Of a stretch of 64,000 nucleotides of DNA, positions 42,725 through 51,692 are shown piece after piece (positions within the stretch are counted from its first letter, which is position 1; each line of letters begins with the position of its first letter). The notes under the pieces are model-generated. The model was not told the DNA's origin. It did not search any database and was given only the letters and a program-made list of their open reading frames with translations. Both the position numbers and the translations under genes were made by a program. The stretch is from an uncultured Erythrobacter sp. (GTDB lineage: Bacteria; Pseudomonadota; Alphaproteobacteria; Sphingomonadales; Sphingomonadaceae): contig NZ_CANMPJ010000001.1 in assembly GCF_947499705.1 (NCBI RefSeq), positions 2,577,501 through 2,641,500 of the forward strand. Reading direction: 5' to 3'.

Positions 42725-43567
42725 ATGGCTGACGCCAACACTCAATCGAAGATCGATGCTGCCGCAGAGAAAGCATACGAAGAAGCTGCTGCCAAAAAGG
42801 CGAGCGCTGAGAAAGTAGCTGAAGCGGTCGCAGTCGATGCGCCCAAGCCCGCCCCAAAGGTCGCGGCTGTCAAGAAAGCTGTCGCTGCTCCGGCCAAGAA
42901 GCCTGCTGCGAAGAAAGCCCCGGTCGCGAAGAAAGTCGCTGCAAAGCCAGCAGTCAAGAAAGCGCCCGCGAAGAAGGCTCCGGCAAAGACCGCTGCCAAG
43001 AAAACCCCAGCACGCAAGCCTGCTGCAAAGAAGGCCGTCGCCGCGAAAACCAAGACCGCTCTAAAGAAGGCGGCTCCGAAAACCACAACTGCAACCAACC
43101 CAGTTACCAAGCTTAAGGACACTATCATGGCCACTGCTGAAAAAACCGACATCACCGCATCCGCCAAGGAAATGGCTGCCGACGTGCAAGAGCGCGTGAA
43201 GACTGCCTACGCCAAGGGCGGCGAGTTCGCTGGCGAACTGGGCGACTTCAACAAAGCCAACGTCGAAGCTGTCGTTGAAAGCGGCAAGATCTTCTTCGCC
43301 GGCGCCCAGGAGCTCGTGAAGGGTGACATCGAAACCGGCAAGACTGTCGTTGAGACCGTCACCGAAGACGCCAAGAAGATGACCGCCGTTAAGTCGCCGT
43401 CCGAACTCATGCAGTTCCAGGGCGAACTCGCACGTCGCAACTTCGACGCCGTCGTTTCGTTCGGCTCGCAGCGCACCGAAGCGCTGGTGAAGCTCTACAA
43501 CGACGCTTTCGCTCCGATTTCGAACCGCGTTAGCGTTGCTGCCGAGAAGATCTCGAAAGCTGCCTAA
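42725..43567 (+). CDS. Phasin with histone-H1-like Lys/Ala-rich N-terminal domain
   Basis: A 280-residue PHA granule protein. Residues 1-45 are acidic/alanine-rich, 45-125 are a Lys/Ala/Pro-rich repeat region (PAKKA, AAKKA, PARKP units) like histone H1 or the PhaF tail, and 135-280 are a Phasin_2 domain (FNKANVEAVVESGKIFFAGAQ, then LMQFQGELARRNFDAVVSFG). The basic part may bind DNA or polyphosphate and help granule partition. An in-frame ATG at 43127 with AAGGA 7 bases upstream could start a 146-residue form with the phasin domain alone. Two PhaR-type sites control the promoter. A terminator follows at 43643. Confidence 0.87.
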   Translation: MADANTQSKIDAAAEKAYEEAAAKKASAEKVAEAVAVDAPKPAPKVAAVKKAVAAPAKKPAAKKAPVAKKVAAKPAVKKAPAKKAPAKTAAKKTPARKPAAKKAVAAKTKTALKKAAPKTTTATNPVTKLKDTIMATAEKTDITASAKEMAADVQERVKTAYAKGGEFAGELGDFNKANVEAVVESGKIFFAGAQELVKGDIETGKTVVETVTEDAKKMTAVKSPSELMQFQGELARRNFDAVVSFGSQRTEALVKLYNDAFAPISNRVSVAAEKISKAA

Positions 43568-43642
43568 CCTACCAAGTTTCTAAGCCGGGCCTCTCCTCTC
43601 TCTCCCAAACCCGGTTTACGAAAGCGCGCCGTTCAGGCGCAT

Positions 43643-43680
43643 GGGCCGGATGGACCGAATGGGTCCGTCCGGCCCTTTGC
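43643..43680 (+). terminator. Intrinsic terminator of the phasin gene
   Basis: GGGCCGGA and TCCGGCCC pair, extended by GGACC/GGTCC, with a GAAT-type loop and TTTGCTTTT behind. It lies 76 bases after the phasin stop and before clpS. Confidence 0.8.
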
Positions 43681-43751
43681 TTTTCGCCAAATATTCTCCC
43701 GCGTTGGAGAATCCTTGCGAATGCCCAAACGAATCCCATAATGGAGAGCCG

Positions 43752-44165
43752 ATGCTCGCCCCTTCTCCTTCTTTTGCGGAATACGCAGCCCTGCCTGAGC
43801 TGGCCCAGCCTGAACTGGACCAGCCTGTTGCGGCGGACGATGGGGATTCCGACAAAGATGGCGGTAGCGACAGCGAAACCGGCGTAGCGACCAAGACCCG
43901 GACCAAGCCGAAGAAGCCGAGCCAGTACAAAGTGCTGATGCTCAATGACGATTACACGCCGATGGAATTCGTGGTGATGGTGCTAAAGCGCTTCTTCAGC
44001 ATGGATCTGGAACAGGCCACACGTGTGATGCTGCACGTCCATCAAAAGGGCGTCGGCGTGTGCGGTATCTTCCCCTACGAAGTCGCCGAGACCAAGGTGA
44101 ACCAGGTGATGGACTTCGCCCGGCAGAACCAGCACCCGCTGCAATGCACGCTTGAAAAGGCGTGA
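43752..44165 (+). CDS. clpS: ATP-dependent Clp protease adaptor ClpS
   Basis: A 137-residue N-degron adaptor that hands substrates to ClpA. The core is [19 protein letters not shown], with the Asn-Asp that bind the substrate alpha-amino group, then [25 protein letters not shown]. About 50 extra acidic residues precede the core, so it is longer than the E. coli protein (106). ATG 43752 has GGAGAG 6 bases upstream; the frame is open further up but passes through the terminator. clpA is not adjacent. The stop overlaps the next gene (GTGA). Confidence 0.93.
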   Translation: MLAPSPSFAEYAALPELAQPELDQPVAADDGDSDKDGGSDSETGVATKTRTKPKKPSQYKVLMLNDDYTPMEFVVMVLKRFFSMDLEQATRVMLHVHQKGVGVCGIFPYEVAETKVNQVMDFARQNQHPLQCTLEKA

Positions 44166-44671
44166 GCCTATTCGGCGGTCATCCGGAACCCGATCCGGTC
44201 GGCCTCGGTCAGGAAAGCGTGTGGGATTACCCTCGCCCCGCCATTGCCGAACCCACCGAGCGGCGCATCCAGATTGTCCATAACAGCGTCGAACTGGTCG
44301 ATAGCCGATCCGCCTACCGCACGCTCGAAACCAGCCATCCGCCGACCTACTACATCCCGCAATCCGACATCGCGATGGAGCACCTGCAACCGAACCCGCG
44401 CCGCACGATGTGCGAATGGAAGGGGCAGGCGAATTACTGGGACATTGTAATCGGAGACACGCGGCTGGAGGCAGTCGCGTGGTCCTATCCCAGCCCGACA
44501 CCCGGCTTTGCGCCCATCAAGGACTACCTCGCATTCTACCCCGATCCGCTCGACCGATGCATGGTCGATGGCGAGGTCATCACACCGCAGCCGGGCAGCT
44601 TTTACGGCGGCTGGATCAGCCAGTACGAAGCCGGTCCGTTCAAGGGCATTCCCGGCAGCCGCTACTGGTAG
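44162..44671 (+). CDS. DUF427 domain protein
   Basis: A 169-residue small beta-sheet protein of the DUF427 family. Marks are [10 protein letters not shown] at the start, [28 protein letters not shown] and the [22 protein letters not shown] block. The biochemical role of the family is not settled. GTG at 44162 overlaps the clpS stop, so it is translated with clpS. No membrane segment or signal is seen. Confidence 0.85.
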   Translation: MSLFGGHPEPDPVGLGQESVWDYPRPAIAEPTERRIQIVHNSVELVDSRSAYRTLETSHPPTYYIPQSDIAMEHLQPNPRRTMCEWKGQANYWDIVIGDTRLEAVAWSYPSPTPGFAPIKDYLAFYPDPLDRCMVDGEVITPQPGSFYGGWISQYEAGPFKGIPGSRYW

Positions 44672-44786
44672 CGGAAGTCCAAGTTCAGCACTGGTCAACA
44701 GGCGCTCGCACATCACCCCATGACCGCGCCGGAATTTCGCGCTAAGGCGCGACCTGCAACTGCGAGAACTAAGGCAACGTACCGAA

Positions 44787-46031
44787 GTGTTCAGCTTCAT
44801 CCCCAGCGTCGACCGGTACATTTTCCGGCTGGTGATATTCCCGATGATCGGGGTGTTCGCGCTCGCCGCCTCGCTGTTGCTGCTCGACAAGATGCTGCGG
44901 CTGTTCGATTTCGTCGCGGTGGAAGGCGGCCCGGTTGGCGTCGTCTTCAAGATGCTCGGCGCGCTCATTCCGGAATATGCCAGCCTCGCCATCCCGCTTG
45001 GCCTACTGCTTGGCGTCCTGCTGGCCTTCCGCCGATTGGCAACGTCGAGCGAGCTCGATGTGATGCGCGCGGTTGGCCTGTCCTATTGGCGCTTGCTGCG
45101 TGTACCCTACGCAATCGCAATCATCCTGATGGGCGTGAACATCGCTTTGGTGTTCTACATCCAGCCGGTCAGTCGTTACTATTACGAGCAGATGGAATAC
45201 GAGCTGCGTTCCGGCGCGCTTGGAGCGTCGATCAAGGTTGGCGAATTCACCACCCTGGCAGACCGCATGGCGCTTCGGATCGAGGAAAGCGAAGACGATG
45301 GTCGCCGCCTGATCGGCATTTTCGCCCGTGTCGCCAATGAACGTGATCAGGTGCTATCGATCAGCGCGCGCGAAGGCGCCTTTCTGGCCACCAGCGATGA
45401 TCCCGATACCATCATCCTGCGCCTGACCGACGGGACCATCGTGCAAGACACCGGCAGCAAGACCCCGCGCGTGCTCTCCTTCAGCCGTCACGACTTGCCG
45501 ATCGACTTGCCTGCAATCGAGGAGTTCCGCGCCCGCGGCGACGCGACCCGCGAGTATATCCTGCCCGAATTGCTCCGCATCGGCTGGAGCGAAGAAAGTC
45601 AGGTCGAGCAGCGCGATGCGAGCCAGGCGACCTTCAATTTCCGATTGGTCGAGATTGTGATGATGCTGCTGATGCCGTTGCTCGCGCTTTCGCTTGCGAT
45701 ACCGCCCAAACGATCGACCAGCGCGCTCGGCGTATTTGTCTCGATTGTGATGGTGGTTTCGTATCACAAGGTGAACCAATACGGCGAAGACATCGCCTCG
45801 CTTGGGCGGGTCGACCCAATCATTGCGCTATGGGGGCCGTTCTTCATCTTCGCGAGCCTGATCTTGTGGATGTATTACCGCGTGGCGCATGTGCCCGGCG
45901 GGCAGCCAATCGGCGCGCTGGAAACGGTGTTCGCCAAGATCAGCAAACGCATCGGAAAGCTGTTTTCGCGCAATGGCGCGCGCCCAAAAACACCACCACT
46001 GCGTGACACGCAAATGGCACCGGCAGAATAG
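44787..46031 (+). CDS. lptF: LPS export permease LptF
   Basis: A 414-residue inner-membrane component of the LptB2FG transporter, which extracts lipopolysaccharide from the inner membrane. It has the LptF/LptG plan: three N-terminal helices (VDRYIFRLVIFPMIGVFAL..., ALIPEYASLAIPLGLLLGVLL, and a third near 110), a periplasmic beta-jellyroll of about 150 residues, and three C-terminal helices. The motif RRLATSSELDVMRAVGLS is the LptB-coupling helix. GTG at 44787 is used with AAGG upstream. lptG follows after 18 bases, as usual in alphaproteobacteria. Confidence 0.9.
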   Translation: MFSFIPSVDRYIFRLVIFPMIGVFALAASLLLLDKMLRLFDFVAVEGGPVGVVFKMLGALIPEYASLAIPLGLLLGVLLAFRRLATSSELDVMRAVGLSYWRLLRVPYAIAIILMGVNIALVFYIQPVSRYYYEQMEYELRSGALGASIKVGEFTTLADRMALRIEESEDDGRRLIGIFARVANERDQVLSISAREGAFLATSDDPDTIILRLTDGTIVQDTGSKTPRVLSFSRHDLPIDLPAIEEFRARGDATREYILPELLRIGWSEESQVEQRDASQATFNFRLVEIVMMLLMPLLALSLAIPPKRSTSALGVFVSIVMVVSYHKVNQYGEDIASLGRVDPIIALWGPFFIFASLILWMYYRVAHVPGGQPIGALETVFAKISKRIGKLFSRNGARPKTPPLRDTQMAPAE

Positions 46032-46049
46032 GCCCGGCACCCGCTTCCC

Positions 46050-47147
46050 ATGCAGCTCGACTTTTTCCCTTCACGCACCCTGACCACGTATCTGGCCAAG
46101 ATGTTCATCGTCCGCATTTTTGCGGTGCTGGTGATGCTGGTGCTGGTGCTGATGGCGCTCGACTTGCTCGGGTCGACCGGCAAGATCCTGGAGCCTGAAG
46201 GCAACGGACAGGCCGAGCTGATCAAGTATGCCAGCCTGCGAATACCGCAGTTAATTGCGAGGTTCCTGCCCTATTCGGTGCTGCTGGCGACGCTGATCAC
46301 ACTCGTGACGCTCAACCAGAACAGCGAAGTGGTGGCGATGAAAGCGGCAGGGCTTTCGGCGCATCAGGTGCTTGCGCCGCTTCTGCTTACCGCTGGTGTA
46401 GTCGCCCTAGTCAGCTTTGCCTTTAATGAGCGGCTCGTGACGCGCGCCAATGCAACGCTGAAGGCCTGGGAAGCAGCCGATTACGGCACAATCCCAGAAG
46501 AAACCGGGGTGCGCGCCAATGTCTATCTGACCGACGGCTCCAACATTCTGACCGCATCCTCTCTGGTGGGAACGGGCGAGGGAATCGAGCTCGACGATGT
46601 CACGTGGTACGAGCGCGCGCCGGGCGGGATCATCAGCAAGCAGATCCGTGCTACCGGCGCGACCTATGCTGGCCCCGGATGGGCGCTCGCAAACCCGGTC
46701 CGCTTCGATGTCGGCAGCGCGGAAACCGAGGAGGTCGAAGGGCTGATCGTCGGCGAAAGTCTGACACCCGAGCAGATCGACCTGCAATCGATCGACCCCG
46801 ACGCGCAGTCGTTCTTTGAGTTATCGGAGACAATCGACGCCTTCGAAGCGGCAGGCCGGCGCACCACTGAAATGCGCGCCAAATGGTGGCACCGGATATC
46901 CGGGCCGTTGTCGGCGTTTCTGATGCCCTTACTCGGTTCAATCGCAGCGTTCGGCCTCGCCCGTTCGGGACAGCTGTTTGTCCGAGCGATCATCGGCATG
47001 GCACTGGGGTTTGCGTATTTTGTGGTCGACAATGCCGCGCTGGCGATGGGAAGTTTCGGCGGATATCCGCCCTTCCTCGCCGCATGGGCGCCGTTCTTCC
47101 TGTTCTTGCTGGTGGGTGAAACGGTCCTCATCCGCACCGAAGAGTGA
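46050..47147 (+). CDS. lptG: LPS export permease LptG
   Basis: A 365-residue partner of LptF. It has the same six-helix, one-jellyroll plan (RTLTTYLAKMFIVRIFAVLV, PQLIARFLPYSVLLATLITLV, then helices near 290-360), and its coupling helix is NQNSEVVAMKAAGLSAHQVL. It passes LPS to LptC/LptA in the periplasm. The stop overlaps the GNAT gene (GTGA). Slightly longer or shorter starts are not seen; ATG 46050 fits family length. Confidence 0.9.
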   Translation: MQLDFFPSRTLTTYLAKMFIVRIFAVLVMLVLVLMALDLLGSTGKILEPEGNGQAELIKYASLRIPQLIARFLPYSVLLATLITLVTLNQNSEVVAMKAAGLSAHQVLAPLLLTAGVVALVSFAFNERLVTRANATLKAWEAADYGTIPEETGVRANVYLTDGSNILTASSLVGTGEGIELDDVTWYERAPGGIISKQIRATGATYAGPGWALANPVRFDVGSAETEEVEGLIVGESLTPEQIDLQSIDPDAQSFFELSETIDAFEAAGRRTTEMRAKWWHRISGPLSAFLMPLLGSIAAFGLARSGQLFVRAIIGMALGFAYFVVDNAALAMGSFGGYPPFLAAWAPFFLFLLVGETVLIRTEE

Positions 47148-47671
47148 GCGAGTTTACGATCCGCCTTGCGCGGCCCGGAGACGCAGCGGACTTTTTCAGG
47201 GTCGAAGACGACGCGGCGGAACTGCTGCGGAGCGAGCCTTTGCTTGAAGGCATCCCGATCCCGCCCACAACCACCGCAGATCATCATGCCAAAGTGATCG
47301 CGATGCGCCGCTCGCTGACTGCGCTGGTTGGGGACGAGATCGTCGGCTTCGCCGAATCCGGTCAGGTCGGGCGGGAATTGCACTTGCACGAAATGAGCGT
47401 CGCACGCGCACATCAGGGGCGCGGGATCGGTATGACTCTGCTCCGGGCACTCAAGATAGATGCGCGCAATTCAGGTTTCAGAGCGATCACGCTCAACACC
47501 TTTCGCGACGTGCCATGGAACGCACCGTTCTACGCCAGGCACGGCTTTGTCGAAGTGACAGAGTTTGAAGGCCGGCCCCATCTCGCTCAATCGCTCGCCA
47601 GTGCCGTCGAACTAGGCATACCGGCCGAAACCCGCTGCGCGATGATCTGCTTTCTGGATCAGGCCTCGTAG
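47144..47671 (+). CDS. GNAT family N-acetyltransferase
   Basis: A 175-residue GNAT. Motif A is MSVARAHQGRGIGMTLL with the Q-x-x-G-x-G CoA loop, followed by ITLNTF and APFYARHGF, the motif B strand and helix. It acetylates a small molecule or protein N-terminus; the substrate is unknown. GTG at 47144 overlaps the lptG stop, so it is the last gene of the lptF-lptG operon. Confidence 0.85.
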   Translation: MSEFTIRLARPGDAADFFRVEDDAAELLRSEPLLEGIPIPPTTTADHHAKVIAMRRSLTALVGDEIVGFAESGQVGRELHLHEMSVARAHQGRGIGMTLLRALKIDARNSGFRAITLNTFRDVPWNAPFYARHGFVEVTEFEGRPHLAQSLASAVELGIPAETRCAMICFLDQAS

Positions 47672-47677
47672 GGCGTT

Positions 47678-47705
47678 TTGCGCGTTAGCCAACACGCGCT
47701 ATGAT
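47678..47705 (+). promoter_or_regulatory. Predicted sigma70-type promoter of the lipoprotein gene
   Basis: TTGCGC (47678-47683) and TATGAT (47700-47705) with a 16-base spacer lie 29 bases before the lipoprotein ATG. AGGAGA follows at the right distance for translation. Confidence 0.5.
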
Positions 47706-47733
47706 ACGGGAGAAACCCTAGGAGACCCCCGCC

Positions 47734-48159
47734 ATGAACCGTTTCGCGCTGACTGGAGCACTTGCACTGGGGCTGACCCTGGCGGCCTGCAATAATGAGC
47801 CTGAGGAAGAGACTGGCTCCAGCGACGACAGTGTCGCGCCGGCGGAAAACGACACAGTCGATGGCGACGAAATCGTCGGCGAAGGACCGAGCGACGATGC
47901 AACGCCCTATGCCGGGACGACGGGCGGCTCGAATGCGAGTTCCGGCGGAAGTTCGGGAAGCGGCACTGGCGCTGTTTCGAGCGGCAATAGTGGCAACGCT
48001 GGTGGAGGGTCGAGAGCGATACCCGGAACGGGCGGCAAAGATGGTGTCGTAAGCGGGTCGAGCGGTGGAACGGCTAGCACCATGACCAAAGGCGGAAGCG
48101 ACAATGTTGGCACTCGCCCGCCCAAAGGTTCGAAATTGCAAAAGGCCGATCCGCGCTAG
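47734..48159 (+). CDS. Small Gly/Ser-rich lipoprotein, unknown function
   Basis: A 141-residue lipoprotein; the lipobox is LAAC (Cys19 region, ALALGLTLAACNNEPEEE). The mature part begins acidic (EPEEETGSSDD), continues as a low-complexity Gly/Ser/Asn stretch (GGSNASSGGSSGSGTGAVSSG) and ends basic (RPPKGSKLQKADPR). No domain is recognised. It probably sits on the periplasmic face of a membrane as a flexible protein. It has its own promoter and AGGAGA site and is convergent with the desaturase gene. Confidence 0.75.
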   Translation: MNRFALTGALALGLTLAACNNEPEEETGSSDDSVAPAENDTVDGDEIVGEGPSDDATPYAGTTGGSNASSGGSSGSGTGAVSSGNSGNAGGGSRAIPGTGGKDGVVSGSSGGTASTMTKGGSDNVGTRPPKGSKLQKADPR

Positions 48160-48185
48160 GACCGGCGCAAGGCGTCAACGGCGCG

Positions 48186-49280
48186 TCAGCCGCGCATCAT
48201 CGTGCTGCGAGCAATGCGTCCGACCAGCGGCAGCATCCCGCCATGGTTCGCGCCTTCATAGGTCGAACCTGTACCGAGCTGCCCCGCCAGGCGCCGATGC
48301 GCCTCGGGTAGGTCGTGATACGGCATCGATGGCATCAGATGGTGGAGAGCGTGATAGCGCAGTCCAACCGGCGCCCATATCTCCGCAGCGACACCCGGCG
48401 GCGGCACGTTGACGCTGTCGAGATATTGCGCGGTCACCGTCATCGGCTCGCCTTCATTCTCCCAAAGGTGCGCGACAAGAGTGCGCAGCTGGTTGAGCGT
48501 CGCGGTGAGCGAAAGGATCGCAAGCGCCACCAGCAAAGGTTTCCAGCCCAGAACCTGAGTGCTGCCCAGCAAAGTCCATGACCACACGAACACTCCAAAC
48601 TCCTGCCATGCGACCCGTTTCCTGAAGTCGCCTTCTGGTGGCTTGCGGCGAAAATCAGGGTTGATGGAAAGCGACGAGGCGCGCTCCCAGATCAAACGGC
48701 GCACGGCCGGGATCACCGCGCCAAGTGGCACAAGGATCGCCGCGCGGATCATCAACCCAATCGGTGCGAGCAAGGCCACCAACACGAAGGCGGGCAGGCT
48801 CCACGGTTTCATCAGCGCCAGCGGAAGGTATTCCGGGTCTTCGATCGTGCCATATTGCGTGCGCTTGTGATGGATCACATGAACGCCTTCATACATGAAG
48901 CTGGGCGTGAGCAGGGGGATGCCGACCAACAGGTTCCAGCCCGTGCGGAAGCCCGGCAGCGCGTCCTTCTTGATATGCGTCAGCTCGTGGATGAACATCA
49001 GCGAGCGGTACAGCGCCAAGGCTGCGATCAATCCGGCTACGATTGCCAGTGCGATATTGTCGGCAAGGATCGCAGTGGCAATTCCGGCATAGCCCACGCC
49101 GGTCGAAATCAGCATGTCGGGCCAATAAATGCTCGGCTTGGCCTCTCCCAAATCCTTGGTCAGGTCGCGCGCCGCGCGCAGCATATCCTTGTCGTCTTCA
49201 GTCTGGAACTGCGCACGCGTCGCGGGGCCGCCTTCTCGGGCAGTCGCGGTCGCGGGATCAAGGCTGTGCTGTACGTTCAT
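48186..49280 (-). CDS. Membrane fatty acid desaturase / hydroxylase
   Basis: A 364-residue di-iron membrane enzyme. The three histidine boxes are HELTH near 114, HVIHH near 148 and HALHH near 318, spaced as in acyl-lipid desaturases. Four hydrophobic segments flank them. It inserts a double bond (or hydroxyl) into membrane acyl chains or a related lipid. ATG 49280 is used because the 37 codons before it look non-coding. It is divergent from the 49424 gene. Carotenoid or sterol-like substrates cannot be excluded. Confidence 0.85.
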   Translation of the reverse strand: MNVQHSLDPATATAREGGPATRAQFQTEDDKDMLRAARDLTKDLGEAKPSIYWPDMLISTGVGYAGIATAILADNIALAIVAGLIAALALYRSLMFIHELTHIKKDALPGFRTGWNLLVGIPLLTPSFMYEGVHVIHHKRTQYGTIEDPEYLPLALMKPWSLPAFVLVALLAPIGLMIRAAILVPLGAVIPAVRRLIWERASSLSINPDFRRKPPEGDFRKRVAWQEFGVFVWSWTLLGSTQVLGWKPLLVALAILSLTATLNQLRTLVAHLWENEGEPMTVTAQYLDSVNVPPPGVAAEIWAPVGLRYHALHHLMPSMPYHDLPEAHRRLAGQLGTGSTYEGANHGGMLPLVGRIARSTMMRG

Positions 49281-49423
49281 CGTGTATTTCTCGGCTGCGC
49301 CCTTACAGCAAAACGCACGGGCGAGACAAATGCGTCTTGTTGGCAAGAGTGATCGACTGGGTTGCACGTATCGCCTTGGGGCGACACACACGCATTGACA
49401 TAACTCAATACGGGATAGGCAGC

Positions 49424-50584
49424 GTGACGGACGCGGAGATAAGTATCGAAGCAGTGAGCGGCAAGCGCGGCAGGGCGCGATTTGTCGATCTGGGGCGCGT
49501 TTTCTCCGCGCGGCTGGAGAATTTCGTCCCGCAATTGCGCGGTGAGCAGCTCGAACTGGTGAATCCCGACAAGAACCCGTTTTTTGGCCATGCGCGCGCG
49601 CAGTTCTTCATCGCGCAACGCGGCGGGAAGCAAGTCGGACGCATCTCGGCTCATATCGATGAAATGGCGCTCACCATGCCGGCCGAGCAGGGCTTCGGCC
49701 CCGGCACCGGGTTCTTCGGGTATTTCGATGCTGAAGACGACGCGGTGGCAGCGACCCTGCTGCAAACGGCCGAGAAATGGCTGCGCGACCAAGGCATGAA
49801 CCGCGTCGTCGGCCCGATTTCGCTATCGGTGTGGGAAGAGCCGGGCCTGCTGGTCAGCGGGCAGGATCATCCACCCATGCTGATGATGGGGCACCATCCG
49901 GCGCATTATGCAGGCTGGATCGAAGCACGCGGGTATGAACGCGCCAAGACGCTCTATACGTACGATCTCGACATCCAGGGCGACTTCACTCCGCTGATCC
50001 AGCGCATCATCAAATCGGGAGAGCGCAACGAACGGATCAATGTTCGCCGGGTCGACAAGTCACGCTGGGACGAAGAAGCAGCAATCGTTCTTTCGATCCT
50101 GAACGATGCCTGGTCGGACAATTGGGGCTTCGTGCCCTTCACGCCGGAAGAAGTCGCCTATGCCGGCAAGAAGCTGAAACCGATAATCTTTGAAGAACTC
50201 AACATGATCGCCGAAGTCGATGGAAAGCCCGTTGCCTTCATGCTGACCTGGCCCGATATGAATGACGCGCTCGCCAAGATCGATGGCAAGCTGTTCCCGT
50301 TTGGATGGTTCCATATGCTGCGCTGGCTTAGGGGGCCGCGTGGATCGGGCATGCGCGTGCCATTGATGGGTGTGCTGAAAGAGCTGCACAATTCGCGGCT
50401 CGCCAGCCAGCTCGCTTTCATGATGATCGAATATATTCGACGCGAAGCGACCGGAAAATTCGAGGCCACGCGCGGCGAGCTGGGCTGGGTTCTCGAAGAC
50501 AATCAGGGCATGCTGGCGATCGCCGATACGATCAAGAGCAAGGTCAATCGCGAATACGCGATCTACGAAAAGCCGCTCGCCTGA
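49424..50584 (+). CDS. GNAT-like acyltransferase-fold protein, unknown substrate
   Basis: A 386-residue cytoplasmic protein. Two related halves look like linked GNAT folds: the first contains GFFGYFDAEDDAVAATLLQTAEKWLRDQGMNRVVGP, the second PIIFEELNMIAEVDGKPVAFMLTWPD and an ending MLAIADTIKSKVNREYAIYEKPL. The conserved middle block PISLSVWEEPGLLVSGQDHPP is seen in uncharacterised YghO-like proteins. GTG 49424 is taken as start; upstream codons up to 49043 read the divergent promoter. A terminator follows at 50625. I cannot assign a reaction. Confidence 0.65.
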   Translation: MTDAEISIEAVSGKRGRARFVDLGRVFSARLENFVPQLRGEQLELVNPDKNPFFGHARAQFFIAQRGGKQVGRISAHIDEMALTMPAEQGFGPGTGFFGYFDAEDDAVAATLLQTAEKWLRDQGMNRVVGPISLSVWEEPGLLVSGQDHPPMLMMGHHPAHYAGWIEARGYERAKTLYTYDLDIQGDFTPLIQRIIKSGERNERINVRRVDKSRWDEEAAIVLSILNDAWSDNWGFVPFTPEEVAYAGKKLKPIIFEELNMIAEVDGKPVAFMLTWPDMNDALAKIDGKLFPFGWFHMLRWLRGPRGSGMRVPLMGVLKELHNSRLASQLAFMMIEYIRREATGKFEATRGELGWVLEDNQGMLAIADTIKSKVNREYAIYEKPLA

Positions 50585-50624
50585 TCGAACCGCCCCAAAC
50601 CGAACAGATCAGAGTACCGCAAGA

Positions 50625-50658
50625 AAAAAGGCCTCCACTTGGGAAAGTGGAGGCCTTT
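50625..50658 (+). terminator. Perfect intrinsic terminator
   Basis: AAAGGCCTCCACTT and AAGTGGAGGCCTTT form a perfect 14-base-pair stem over GGGA. It lies 41 bases after the 49424 gene. The next 236 bases to phyR hold no gene that I can support. Confidence 0.88.
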
Positions 50659-50894
50659 CGGGATCGTATCACCAACCGCTTGGACGGGAGGGGGGTCTCG
50701 GCGGTGATATAGTACAAATGCACGTCTCAAAAAGCGGTTCCCGCCGTTTCAATTTTTTCTTCGAGTGCTTCAAAAGGCTCTGACCTCAGGTGGTTCTGCC
50801 ACTTTGAGGAGACGACAGAGCAATCACGCGCTATGGCCGCGAATCATGGGTTTAACAGGCGCGTCCCCGCGGCGTGCGATGAATGAGGATCGCT

Positions 50895-51689
50895 ATGAGT
50901 TTGGGCCAGCAGGTAGCCACCAACCTCCCTTTTCTACGCCGCTATGCCCGCGCGCTGACCGGCTCGCAGGCAACAGGTGATGCGTTTGTTCGCGCCACGC
51001 TTGAGGCTGCGCTGGAAGACGAAGAATTGAAGGCCTCGCTCGATGGCGGCCGGATCCCGCTTTACCGCGCTTTCAACAAGGTCTGGTCCAGCGCGTATCT
51101 CCAGATCGAAAACGAGGGCGCTGCGTCAAGCGAGCACGAACTCGGGGCGCAGGATAGCCTCGGCACGATCACACCGCTCAATCGCCAGGCGCTGCTCCTC
51201 ACCACGCTAGAGGATTTTTCGGCAGCACAGGCTGCTGAAATCATGGATCTGGAGCCATCGGAAATCGAGGCGCTCGTAAGCGAAGCGGTGAGCGAGATTG
51301 ATCGCGAGCAGGCAACCTCGGTGTTGATCATCGAAGACGAACCGCTGATTTCGATGCAACTTGAAGACATGGTCCAATCGCTCGGCCACGAAGTCTATGG
51401 CACTGCCGCGACCCGGACTCAGGCGCAAGAGATCGTCGCAAACGGAAACCCCGGTCTTGTGCTGGCTGACATCCAGCTCGCAGATGGATCATCGGGGCTG
51501 GACGCGGTCGATGACATTCTTGCGATTGGCAGCGTCCCGGTGATCTTCATCACGGCGTTCCCCGAACGTCTGCTGACCGGCGATCGCCCGGAGCCGACCT
51601 ACCTCGTGACGAAGCCTTTCGAAGAACGCACCGTACGCGCGGCAATCAGCCAGGCGCTGTTCTTCGGATCGAGCAAACCGCTCGCGTAA
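50895..51689 (+). CDS. phyR: PhyR-type response regulator (general stress response anti-anti-sigma factor)
   Basis: A 264-residue protein with an N-terminal sigma-factor-like domain (residues 1-130) and a C-terminal receiver (140-260). The acidic pocket is EDEP (147-150), the phospho-acceptor is Asp192 (LADIQLADGSSG), and the conserved Lys lies in LVTKPFEERT. When phosphorylated, the sigma-like domain binds NepR and frees EcfG. ATG 50895 has GAGGA at the right distance; ATG 50883 in frame is too close to it. It is convergent with the kinase gene, 3 bases apart, as in other sphingomonad loci. Confidence 0.93.
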   Translation: MSLGQQVATNLPFLRRYARALTGSQATGDAFVRATLEAALEDEELKASLDGGRIPLYRAFNKVWSSAYLQIENEGAASSEHELGAQDSLGTITPLNRQALLLTTLEDFSAAQAAEIMDLEPSEIEALVSEAVSEIDREQATSVLIIEDEPLISMQLEDMVQSLGHEVYGTAATRTQAQEIVANGNPGLVLADIQLADGSSGLDAVDDILAIGSVPVIFITAFPERLLTGDRPEPTYLVTKPFEERTVRAAISQALFFGSSKPLA

Positions 51690-51692
51690 ACT

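Noticed and set aside
42742..43167. Minus-strand frame of 141 codons, Ala/Phe-rich, opposite the phasin
   Set aside because: It is the mirror of Lys/Ala repeats (AAG read as CTT); low complexity and no ribosome site.
49043..49423. Upstream extension of the 49424 gene
   Set aside because: It is the antisense of the desaturase gene 5' end and promoter; a GTG at 49424 fits the conserved start better.
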